Origin: Arctopsyche grandis
Lineage: Eukaryota > Arthropoda > Insecta > Trichoptera > Hydropsychidae
NCBI RefSeq assembly: GCF_051622035.1
Contig: NC_135356.1
Span: forward strand, 4,227,577-4,291,576
Direction of reading: 5' to 3'
DNA: 64,000 nucleotides
Both the position numbers and the translations under genes were made by a program. Under the pieces are notes generated by a model. The model did no database searches. It had not been told where the DNA came from and saw only the letters and a list, made by a program, of their open reading frames with translations. Shown here in pieces: positions 1-11,202 of this stretch; within the stretch, counting starts at the first letter, position 1, and each line of letters opens with the position of its first letter.

Positions 1-208
1 TCTTAAGGTTATTAATTCGCGCACATGTGGTTCTATCTACTTCGCGCTGGTGTGCTATATCTCAATAAATATTGTCGGATTACAAATAAAATACACTTAA
101 ATGTGCTTACATATTGCATTATAACATTATCAGTACAGAAAAGGTATGGGAAACCCAGAACTCTTGTGTTTCAAGTAAGAATTATATATATGTATATATG
201 TATATATG

Positions 209-251
<43 letters not shown>

Positions 252-640
252 CTTTTACACTTCAAATTCGTCATGTTGCAAAACAAATAAAGCAATTGAA
301 CGTATTTTATATTAAAAAAAATGTTTTTTATCAGACCTTTCTACTTTAATTAATACCTAATTATGAAATTATATTATTTTATTAAAATGATATATTTGAT
401 TAAAGTATGAAATTAATAAATGAAGTTTGAAATTGCCTGCAGTTAGAAATGAACCTTTATAAATTATAAATGATAATTTTATACGTATAATACATTCTCT
501 ATACATACATATTGTATTAAATATTCTCTTTTTCTCTATAATATTCTCCGTGTTAAGTTCCCTATGTATAATAAAATGAATAATTGATTAGCAACATGAC
601 GAATTTTATTTGTGAAACGACGAATTTATAATTGGTAATG
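1..640. other. AT-rich intergenic sequence with a TA microsatellite
   Basis: No gene is recognisable. The stretch is strongly AT-rich, with a TATA/TATG microsatellite at about 188-250. The short open frames are low-complexity or repeat-driven and show no splice structure or family motif. Confidence 0.6.
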
Positions 641-1010
641 AAGAAGTGACTTATTTGATGTGCAAAATCTGTAGACGTGAAGCCGTTTTTGGACAAATGC
701 CACATTTGTACCGTCTTTACCGAATGTGAGACCTCGCAACCTCCACAACGCAATACTCACGAGCAAAAGAGTTTTAAACAGACTCCCCACTGACGTGATT
801 TTACCAATAAAATTACGACAATACGAAATGTGTTTAAAACTTCCTCTACCAGTAAGCGTTGAACCGTGGAGCACGCAACACCTCACACTGGGGAAAAACC
901 GTACAAATGTGACATTTGTTTAAAAGCATATCCACAAATACAATTTCCCCAAATGCAAACAAATCAAACATGTACGGTCAGTTGAAAGCAACTTGTAGCT
1001 TTGTGCGTGA
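640..1010 (+). pseudogene. decayed C2H2 zinc-finger relic
   Basis: Plus-strand translation gives broken zinc-finger pieces in shifting frames. Around 690-720 there is a KCHIC pair. Around 826-845 there is a YEMCLK piece. At 886-935 there is a clear linker plus first half of a finger, HTGEKPYKCDICLKA. No complete C2H2 finger (two Cys plus two His with correct spacing) survives, and frameshifts separate the pieces. The CDICLK wording matches the fingers of the intact ZAD gene at 13.3-15.3 kb, so this is most simply a dead relative of that family. The exact limits are uncertain. Confidence 0.7.
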
Positions 1011-1207
1011 GCATCCTGTGCCATTTGCTACTCGGAGGCGGCGCCACCAGTGCAAAAAACCAAAAAGGTAATTGCATGGTGTTCAATTTCAAATATCCTG
1101 TGTATTAGTTGTTTTCTTGCAATTATTTCATCGCGAAATCTGCAAAATAAAAGTACAATTAGTCATGCTTCTAAATCGTAGGGGCGCCAATCAATACATT
1201 GTATTAA

Positions 1208-4200
1208 CCCTTTGCCATGGCAATAAATATAGCGAACAAGCCCTGTGCGCCGCACCCTTATTCGCGAATTTGGCAATCGATTTTTCGACCTTAAATACAG
1301 ATTTTAATATTTACTCAAATAACCAGATATGTTAATTAACACAAAGTATTATTTTAAACAATGAAATTCATAATATATCTAATCGTTTTGGATTGATTGT
1401 CGAATAAGCATTCTTCATAATTGTATGAAGACGTGACGTCACATAAACGAGGCTTCAGTATTGATCCACGAAAAAATAAATTTTAAGCAAATTGAATAGA
1501 TGGCATTCAACTCGGTAATATTCTCATGCGATTTTGAACCTTAAAACAGTTGAAATGGGCGCATATAAGGCTCAAAGTCCCGTGCAAAGTTCAGAAATTC
1601 TATGTCGCTTCAAGCTTTGGGGGACAAGTCTACCGCGCATGCTCCCCCATAGAATTTCTGACTGCACGGGATTTTGAGCTTTATATGCGCCTATTTCAAC
1701 TGCTTTAAGGTTCAAAATCGCATGATAATATTACCGAGTTGAATGCCATCTACTCAATTTGCTAAAAAATATTTTTTCGTGGATCAATACGCGTCTATTT
1801 CACTGTTTTAAGATTCAAAATTGGTTGGATATATTACTGAGAGTTGAATGCCGAATGATAGTTGAAATTCATAATATATCTCATCGTTTTGGATTGATTG
1901 TCGAATAATCATTCTTCATAATTGTATGAAGACGTGGCGTCACATAAACGCGGCCTCAGTATTGATCCACGAAAAAATAATTTTTAAGCAAATTGAATAG
2001 ATGGCATCCAACTCGGTAATATATTCAAGCGATTTTGAACCTTAAAACAGTTGAAATGGGCGCATATAAGGCTCAAAATCCCGTGCAAAGTTCAGAAATT
2101 CTATGTCGCTTCAAGCTTTGGGGGACAAGTCTACCGCGCATGCTCCCCCATAGAATTTCTGACTGCACGGGATTTTGAGCTTTATATGCGCCTATTTCAA
2201 CTGCTTTAAGGTTCAAAATCGCATGATAATATTACCGAGTTGAATGCCATCTATTCAATTTGCTAAAAAATATTTTTTCGTGGATCAATACGCGTCTATT
2301 TCACTGTTTTAAGATTCAAAATTGGTTGGATATATTACTGAGAGTTGAATGCCGAATGATAGTTGAAATTCATAAAATATCTCATCGTTTTGGATTGATT
2401 GTCGAATAATCATTCTTCATAATTGTATGAAGACGTGGCGTCACATAAACGCGGCCTCAGTATTGATCCACGAAAAAATAATTTTTAAGCAAATTGAATA
2501 GATGGCATCCAACTCGGTAATATATTCAAGCGATTTTGAACCTTAAAACAGTTGAAATGGGCGCATATAAGGCTCAAAATCCCGTGCAAAGTTCAGAAAT
2601 TCTATGTCGCTTCAAGCTTTGGGGGACAAGTCTACCGCGCATGCTCCCCCATAGAATTTCTGACTGCACGGGATTTTGAGCTTTATATGCGCCTATTTCA
2701 ACTGCTTTAAGGTTCAAAATCGCATGATAATATTACCGAGTTGAATGCCATCTACTCAATTTGCTAAAAAATATTTTTTCGTGGATCAATACGCGTCTAT
2801 TTCACTGTTTTAAGATTCAAAATTGGTTGGATATATTACTGAGAGTTGAATGCCGAATGATAGTTGAAATTCATAATATATCTCATCGTTTTGGATTGAT
2901 TGTCGAATAATCATTCTTCATAATTGTATGAAGACGTGGCGTCGCATAAACGCGGCCTCAGTATTGATCCACGAAAAAATAATTTTTAAGCAAATTGAAT
3001 AGATGGCATCCAACTCGGTAATATATTCAAGCGATTTTGAACCTTAAAACAGTTGAAATGGGCGCATATAAGGCTCAAAATCCCGTGCAAAGTTCAGAAA
3101 TTCTATGTCGCTTCAAGCTTTGGGGGACAAGTCTACCGCGCATGCTCCCCCATAGAATTTCTGACTGCACGGGATTTTGAGCTTTATATGCGCCTATTTC
3201 AACTGCTTTAAGGTTCAAAATCGCATGATAATATTACCGAGTTGAATGCCATCTATTCAATTTGCTAAAAAATATTTTTTCGTGGATCAATACGCGTCTA
3301 TTTCACTGTTTTAAGATTCAAAATTGGTTGGATATATTACTGAGAGTTGAATGCCGAATGATAGTTGAAATTCATAAAATATCTCATCGTTTTGGATTGA
3401 TTGTCGAATAATCATTCTTCATAATTGTATGAAGACGTGGCGTCGCATAAACGCGGCCTCAGTATTGATCCACGAAAAAATAATTTTTAAGCAAATTGAA
3501 TAGATGGCATCCAACTCGGTAATATATTCAAGCGATTTTGAACCTTAAAACAGTTGAAATGGGCGCATATAAGGCTCAAAATCCCGTGCAAAGTTCAGAA
3601 ATTCTATGTCGCTTCAAGCTTTGGGGGACAAGTCTACCGCGCATGCTCCCCCATAGAATTTCTGACTGCACGGGATTTTGAGCTTTATATGCGCCTATTT
3701 CAACTGCTTTAAGGTTCAAAATCGCATGATAATATTACCGAGTTGAATGCCATCTACTCAATTTGCTAAAAAATATTTTTTCGTGGATCAATACGCGTCT
3801 ATTTCACTGTTTTAAGATTCAAAATTGGTTGGATATATTACTGAGAGTTGAATGCCGAATGATAGTTGAAATTCATAATATATCTCATCGTTTTGGATTG
3901 ATTGTCGAATAATCATTCTTCATAATTGTATGAAGACGTGGCGTCACATAAACGCGGCCTCAGTATTGATCCACGAAAAAATAATTTTTAAGCAAATTGA
4001 ATAGATGGCATCCAACTCGGTAATATATTCAAGCGATTTTGAACCTTAAAACAGTTGAAATGGGCGCATATAAGGCTCAAAATCCCGTGCAAAGTTCAGA
4101 AATTCTATGTCGCTTCAAGCTTTGGGGGACAAGTCTACCGCGCATGCTCCCCCATAGAATTTCTGACTGCACGGGATTTTGAGCTTTATATGCGCCTATT

Positions 4201-7200
4201 TCAACTGCTTTAAGGTTCAAAATCGCATGATAATATTACCGAGTTGAATGCCATCTACTCAATTTGCTAAAAAATATTTTTTCGTGGATCAATACGCGTC
4301 TATTTCACTGTTTTAAGATTCAAAATTGGTTGGATATATTACTGAGAGTTGAATGCCGAATGATAGTTGAAATTCATAATATATCTCATCGTTTTGGATT
4401 GATTGTCGAATAATCATTCTTCATAATTGTATGAAGACGTGGCGTCGCATAAACGCGGCCTCAGTATTGATCCACGAAAAAATAATTTTTAAGCAAATTG
4501 AATAGATGGCATCCAACTCGGTAATATATTCAAGCGATTTTGAACCTTAAAACAGTTGAAATGGGCGCATATAAGGCTCAAAATCCCGTGCAAAGTTCAG
4601 AAATTCTATGTCGCTTCAAGCTTTGGGGGACAAGTCTACCGCGCATGCTCCCCCATAGAATTTCTGACTGCACGGGATTTTGAGCTTTATATGCGCCTAT
4701 TTCAACTGCTTTAAGGTTCAAAATCGCATGATAATATTACCGAGTTGAATGCCATCTATTCAATTTGCTAAAAAATATTTTTTCGTGGATCAATACGCGT
4801 CTATTTCACTGTTTTAAGATTCAAAATTGGTTGGATATATTACTGAGAGTTGAATGCCGAATGATAGTTGAAATTCATAAAATATCTCATCGTTTTGGAT
4901 TGATTGTCGAATAATCATTCTTCATAATTGTATGAAGACGTGGCGTCGCATAAACGCGGCCTCAGTATTGATCCACGAAAAAATAATTTTTAAGCAAATT
5001 GAATAGATGGCATCCAACTCGGTAATATATTCAAGCGATTTTGAACCTTAAAACAGTTGAAATGGGCGCATATAAGGCTCAAAATCCCGTGCAAAGTTCA
5101 GAAATTCTATGTCGCTTCAAGCTTTGGGGGACAAGTCTACCGCGCATGCTCCCCCATAGAATTTCTGACTGCACGGGATTTTGAGCTTTATATGCGCCTA
5201 TTTCAACTGCTTTAAGGTTCAAAATCGCATGATAATATTACCGAGTTGAATGCCATCTACTCAATTTGCTAAAAAATATTTTTTCGTGGATCAATACGCG
5301 TCTATTTCACTGTTTTAAGATTCAAAATTGGTTGGATATATTACTGAGAGTTGAATGCCGAATGATAGTTGAAATTCATAATATATCTCATCGTTTTGGA
5401 TTGATTGTCGAATAATCATTCTTCATAATTGTATGAAGACGTGGCGTCACATAAACGCGGCCTCAGTATTGATCCACGAAAAAATAATTTTTAAGCAAAT
5501 TGAATAGATGGCATCCAACTCGGTAATATATTCAAGCGATTTTGAACCTTAAAACAGTTGAAATGGGCGCATATAAGGCTCAAAATCCCGTGCAAAGTTC
5601 AGAAATTCTATGTCGCTTCAAGCTTTGGGGGACAAGTCTACCGCGCATGCTCCCCCATAGAATTTCTGACTGCACGGGATTTTGAGCTTTATATGCGCCT
5701 ATTTCAACTGCTTTAAGGTTCAAAATCGCATGATAATATTACCGAGTTGAATGCCATCTATTCAATTTGCTAAAAAATATTTTTTCGTGGATCAATACGC
5801 GTCTATTTCACTGTTTTAAGATTCAAAATTGGTTGGATATATTACTGAGAGTTGAATGCCGAATGATAGTTGAAATTCATAAAATATCTCATCGTTTTGG
5901 ATTGATTGTCGAATAATCATTCTTCATAATTGTATGAAGACGTGGCGTCACATAAACGCGGCCTCAGTATTGATCCACGAAAAAATAATTTTTAAGCAAA
6001 TTGAATAGATGGCATCCAACTCGGTAATATATTCAAGCGATTTTGAACCTTAAAACAGTTGAAATGGGCGCATATAAGGCTCAAAATCCCGTGCAAAGTT
6101 CAGAAATTCTATGTCGCTTCAAGCTTTGGGGGACAAGTCTACCGCGCATGCTCCCCCATAGAATTTCTGACTGCACGGGATTTTGAGCTTTATATGCGCC
6201 TATTTCAACTGCTTTAAGGTTCAAAATCGCATGATAATATTACCGAGTTGAATGCCATCTACTCAATTTGCTAAAAAATATTTTTTCGTGGATCAATACG
6301 CGTCTATTTCACTGTTTTAAGATTCAAAATTGGTTGGATATATTACTGAGAGTTGAATGCCGAATGATAGTTGAAATTCATAATATATCTCATCGTTTTG
6401 GATTGATTGTCGAATAATCATTCTTCATAATTGTATGAAGACGTGGCGTCGCATAAACGCGGCCTCAGTATTGATCCACGAAAAAATAATTTTTAAGCAA
6501 ATTGAATAGATGGCATCCAACTCGGTAATATATTCAAGCGATTTTGAACCTTAAAACAGTTGAAATGGGCGCATATAAGGCTCAAAATCCCGTGCAAAGT
6601 TCAGAAATTCTATGTCGCTTCAAGCTTTGGGGGACAAGTCTACCGCGCATGCTCCCCCATAGAATTTCTGACTGCACGGGATTTTGAGCTTTATATGCGC
6701 CTATTTCAACTGCTTTAAGGTTCAAAATCGCATGATAATATTACCGAGTTGAATGCCATCTATTCAATTTGCTAAAAAATATTTTTTCGTGGATCAATAC
6801 GCGTCTATTTCACTGTTTTAAGATTCAAAATTGGTTGGATATATTACTGAGAGTTGAATGCCGAATGATAGTTGAAATTCATAAAATATCTCATCGTTTT
6901 GGATTGATTGTCGAATAATCATTCTTCATAATTGTATGAAGACGTGGCGTCGCATAAACGCGGCCTCAGTATTGATCCACGAAAAAATAATTTTTAAGCA
7001 AATTGAATAGATGGCATCCAACTCGGTAATATATTCAAGCGATTTTGAACCTTAAAACAGTTGAAATGGGCGCATATAAGGCTCAAAATCCCGTGCAAAG
7101 TTCAGAAATTCTATGTCGCTTCAAGCTTTGGGGGACAAGTCTACCGCGCATGCTCCCCCATAGAATTTCTGACTGCACGGGATTTTGAGCTTTATATGCG

Positions 7201-7954
7201 CCTATTTCAACTGCTTTAAGGTTCAAAATCGCATGATAATATTACCGAGTTGAATGCCATCTATTCAATTTGCTAAAAAATATTTTTTCGTGGATCAATA
7301 CGCGTCTATTTCACTGTTTTAAGATTCAAAATTGGTTGGATATATTACTGAGAGTTGAATGCCGAATGATAGTTGAAATTCATAATATATCTCATCGTTT
7401 TGGATTGATTGTCGAATAATCATTCTTCATAATTGTATGAAGACGTGGCGTCGCATAAACGCGGCCTCAGTATTGATCCACGAAAAAATAATTTTTAAGC
7501 AAATTGAATAGATGGCATCCAACTCGGTAATATATTCAAGCGATTTTGAACCTTAAAACAGTTGAAATGGGCGCATATAAGGCTCAAAATCCCGTGCAAA
7601 GTTCAGAAATTCTATGTCGCTTCAAGCCATCTATTGGATTGGATTAAGAGTTGGATGCCATCTATTCAATTTGCTTAAAAATTATTTTTTCGTGGATCAA
7701 TACTGAGGCCTCGTTTATGTGACGCCACGTCTTCATACAATTATGAAGAATAATTATTCGACAATCAATCCAAAACGATGAGATATTATGAATTTCATTG
7801 TTTAACATAATACTTTGTGTTAATTAACATATCTGGTTACTTGAGTAAATATTAAAATCTGTATATAAGGTCGAAAAATCGATTGCCAAATTCGCGAAAA
7901 AGGGTGCGCGGCGTACAGGGCTTGTTCGCTATATTTATTGCCGCGGACAAAGGG
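1208..7954. mobile_element. TTAA-flanked TIR element filled with 501-bp satellite
   Basis: The element is bounded by TTAA on both sides (1204-1207 and 7955-7958), the target-site signature of piggyBac-superfamily elements. Its ends are CCCTTTG and CAAAGGG. The terminal inverted repeats are long, about 310-320 bp: 1208 to about 1525 matches the reverse complement of about 7645-7954 with scattered differences. There is no transposase; the interior is a tandem satellite (annotated separately). The inner part of each TIR is the same sequence as part of the satellite monomer, so the array appears to have grown out of the element's own subterminal repeat. Piggybac-type mobilisation is inferred from TTAA and the CCC...GGG ends. 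Confidence 0.85.
1367..7627. repeat. 501-bp tandem satellite array, about 12.5 copies
   Basis: A fixed anchor (ATTGTATGAAGACGTG) recurs at 1420, 1921, 2422, 2923, 3424, 3925, 4426, 4927, 5428, 5929, 6430, 6931 and 7432, exactly 501 bp apart each time. The copies are nearly identical apart from a few diagnostic sites; the first, outermost copy is the most divergent. Each monomer contains a long inverted repeat: in the second unit the arm at 1959-2105 pairs with 2150-2291 around a loop of about 44 nt. The array ends abruptly at about 7627, inside a monomer, and joins the inverted right terminus. No coding potential is seen. Confidence 0.95.
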
Positions 7955-7958
7955 TTAA

Positions 7959-9185
7959 TAATGCATATTCATATATGGTGCAAGTGCCGCGTTATAATAA
8001 GACGAGACTTAATACTTGATATGAACAACGAGAATTGTATAAGGTATAAGAACAGACCGAAAGTGTAACGTAATACCAGACGGGGTATGAGTGGACCCAG
8101 AGTGAAAGTACACGTGTACCAGACCGAAGGTACATGAGCAAAATTTTGGCACGCGCCTCATGCTCTAAGAGTCTATATAGACTTATTAGTTGATATATGT
8201 GTATACGAATATGATATGAAATACAGACCTTGAAGGGTGGTTCTGAAAAATCGATCGCATTCGGCGTTGCATTAAAATGCAAATGGCGTGGCGTGGCGTG
8301 GAAATGTTGTAATGTCCACGCTCGGCCGATTCAACTGCATACTTTTAGTTGTTGAAGTGGTGGACGATTGCAGGCTGGGTGTCTGAAATCGCCGCGAGAG
8401 ACGCCATGACGCCATGACGCCATGACGCCATGACGCCATGACGCCAGACGCCATCACGCGGTACCACGCCATCATCCATAACCTGCAAAATGGACGAATG
8501 TGGTAGCGAACGGCGTGAAATGTGAGACGTATGCCTCTCTGTGAATGAAGAGTGAGTGACTGTATTACCTGGCGAGCCAAATCAGTGAAGATGTAGCCGA
8601 TGCGATCGGGTGGGCGAACCAACGAGAAGAGGCCGATGCGGAGAGGAGTGAACCCAACCGCACCGCAAGGGAGCGCAGCCATAATAGGCCGATTCGACCA
8701 GCCCCACGCCACAGCTACCGAAAACCGTTGCGTGTTGCGTCGCCTAAAAACACCCCTTCTACGACCATGTGCCACAAATAATCAATACTTTTATATAACC
8801 CGAGGAGCTATGCAACTACGCATCAAACATATAACACAAAGGAAGAATTCGACACCGCTGGAACTTTCCAGAACGTGATCTCACGTATCTCATATATTTT
8901 GCATGCGCCAAAAGGGAGACCTGTATAAGACGTCAAGGCGGATCTAATGTATTATACATACATCAATGATTGAGAATGCCAAAATAATACAATATATTTT
9001 AGTACATAGGTAATAATTAAAGAAAAGTCACATTAATTTAAAAATAAGAGTTTTATAAAATTATTTGGATGCCAAATATAATATTTATTCAAAATTTATG
9101 AATACAATACATTTAATATAATACAAAATCCTCTTTAACATTGAAAAATTGATGTATTTATATTTCCACAATAGATAAAGGACAG
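7959..9185. other. unassigned sequence with an 8-bp tandem repeat
   Basis: No gene is recognised. The part from about 8250 to 8800 is richer in GC than its surroundings and has open frames of up to 167 codons on the minus strand. None shows a motif, and the frames overlap one another on both strands. A perfect 8-bp repeat (CATGACGC) runs through about 8403-8447. Confidence 0.5.
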
Positions 9186-9189
9186 TTTG

Positions 9190-9445
9190 ATGCAAGCGCG
9201 GATCCAGCAATTTTTCTAGGAGGGGCGATTTCGAATTCCAAAAAAATTTAAAAAAAAGGTGAATATTCATAGTAATCATTCTATTTATTCACGATGTAAT
9301 TAACAATAAAAATACAATGATTATAAAATTAATATAAAAAACAATGTTTCACTACAAAATTATTTTAAATCAATATATAATTTTCAAACGGTAATGAAAT
9401 TTAAGGGGGATTCATCCCCCCCCCCCCCTGAATCCGCTACTGCCT
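9190..9445. mobile_element. putative non-autonomous element with inverted ends
   Basis: The left end reads GCGGATCCAG and the right end CTGAATCCGCTACTG, which are imperfect inverted repeats of each other. Between them lie an AT-rich body and a C14 homopolymer (about 9416-9429). No coding capacity. Called from the inverted ends only; the target-site duplication is not clear. Confidence 0.4.
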
Positions 9446-9479
9446 TACGTTTGCACACATGCGGCCGAATTCCTAGGCG

Positions 9480-10057
9480 CGGCCCTATCACTGTGGATAA
9501 TATGTTAAAAAATAAAATATAATACATAGGAATTCATTTATGTCGACGCGGCTTTGCCAAGGTGCTATTTTTAACAATTTAGGATAAATACCGTTTTTAA
9601 AAATGTTTAAAAGGGTAGATCTATCTGGAAATGATTTTAAACAAACGTGAAATTCGTCTAATTTTAACTCAATATTTATATGCATGTTTGCATTGAGGGA
9701 AAATCTTCTAGTGAATTTATTTTTATTTTATTTTAAATATAATGGCACATATACAGAATAAAAATACAATAAAAGACAAATATAAAAGAAAGTTTTATTT
9801 AAATTCCTATTAAAATAAATTCATGGTAATATAAAAAATAATTACAAAAACATATTAAATATAAATAAAACAATGAGTAAGCCAGGTTTTTTCTTCGCCT
9901 TAGTCCTAAAAGTACTGATAGAAAATAAATCAGGGCAATCCGTGCAATTGTACTATTAGAAAAATGGTGTTATTGTAAAAGTTCGGTGGATAAAAAAGAA
10001 CGATAACAAATTTCACATTTGTGCGATTTTACCCCACTATGAATACTACATACATAC
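9480..10057 (-). pseudogene. decayed C2H2 zinc-finger relic, interrupted
   Basis: On the minus strand, 10048-10008 encodes a finger linker and first Cys pair, SIHSGVKSHKCEIC, close to the SIHSGVKPYKCEIC modules of the ZAD gene. Farther along, 9690-9600 encodes a degenerate piece with HVCLKSF wording. The intervening sequence is AT-rich and frame-broken. A 253-bp hairpin element sits immediately beside the finger end (10061-10313). This is probably a dead copy of the neighbouring zinc-finger family. Confidence 0.6.
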
Positions 10058-10060
10058 ATA

Positions 10061-10313
10061 CAGTCCCTGCTCACCGCTCAAGTATGAACACGCATTACTC
10101 GAGGCTATTTTGTGTACCTGCTCTCGTTATGAACCCATTTACAAAAAAAAATGAACCCAAAATATTATTCATAACGAGAGCAGGTACACATAAGAGATAT
10201 AAAAAATGACCCCTTACACGAAAACCATGGGAACTGTCTGAGGTAAGTAACAAAGGAGGTATGTAAAAATAGCCTCGAGTAACGCGTGTTCGTACTTCGG
10301 TGAGCAGGGACAG
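10061..10313. mobile_element. 253-bp double-hairpin (foldback) element
   Basis: The outer arms are inverted repeats of about 50 bp, beginning CAGTCCCTGCTCACCG on the left and ending CGGTGAGCAGGGACAG on the right. Inside, a second pair of arms (GTACCTGCTCTCGTTATGAA and its reverse complement) brackets a short AT-rich centre. The whole sequence can fold into one long hairpin. There is no coding capacity, so it is a MITE or foldback-type element. Confidence 0.8.
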
Positions 10314-10468
10314 TAATTCATGTAATTTTTTTTGTCTTGAAGAATGTAATAATATATTTTGTCTTGAATAATGTAATAAACTTGAATCTTAATATATAAT
10401 TTCGAAAGAGACTTTGTATGTTTGTTTGGTTCGTAGAAAAAAACAAATGAATATTCAAATACATTTAA

Positions 10469-11186
10469 GGGGGTATTCTAGTCTAGAAATTTGAAAAAAT
10501 CGATTATTTTTTCGTTTCATATTTTCAAAGTTTAAACCTTTAAGAATATGTCCTGAGAAGGGTTTTTCAAAATTCAAATTATTTTCCGAGATATAGCTGT
10601 TTTAGTGACGTGGCATCCAACCGGCGCGTAACGTTACCCGAAACTTTAAACGCGTTTTTCTCGAAACTACTTTTTCCAACGAGTTTGACATGATATCTCA
10701 AGTTCTAATGGACCAATTAACTTAAAATTTGGTGTGGTTCTTTTTTATATATCCCTCTATGATCCGTACCAAAATTATGTAAAAATTTTGTTGTTTAATA
10801 TTTTAAAAAAATTCAAAACTGAAAAAAAAGGCCAAAAAATGACTTTTTTTTCAAACAATTGCCATTTCGCGAAAAAAATTTTTTTATTTTTTTTCGTGGT
10901 ACGGACCATAGCGACACTCTTATTGATTAAGAATCTTTTTTTTTTTTCGGATGACTAGAAGGGTTGAAATCGTGTCAAGATGGAGGCACTTTTTTTTACC
11001 TCCCCCACTTTACCAGCCTGCAATTTTTTCAATTTTTTTTTTTTTTTTTTTTCAATTTTTTTATGAATTATTGAAATATTAATAAACATATAGTAAAAAA
11101 ATGCATGCCAAAAATGTTTTTAGTTTTTTTTTTTATTGAATTTTAAAAAACGCCCAAAATTTGTCCCTCTAGACTAGAATACCCCC
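10469..11186. mobile_element. 718-bp non-autonomous TTAA element
   Basis: Flanked by TTAA at 10465-10468 and 11187-11190. The terminal inverted repeats are GGGGGTATTCTAGTCTAGA and its exact reverse complement. The interior is very AT-rich, with long poly-T and poly-A runs, and no transposase fragment is seen. The termini place it with piggyBac-type non-autonomous elements, but in a different family from its neighbour at 11203. Confidence 0.85.
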
Positions 11187-11202
11187 TTAATAAAATGTTT
11201 AA

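Noticed and set aside
1367-7627. CRISPR-like or bacterial repeat array
   Set aside because: Units are 501 bp, contiguous and nearly identical without unique spacers, inside eukaryotic DNA; it is a satellite.
8272-8775. 167-codon open frame on the minus strand
   Set aside because: It overlaps a plus-strand open frame in a locally GC-rich patch, runs through the CATGACGC tandem repeat and shows no family motif, signal peptide or splice context.
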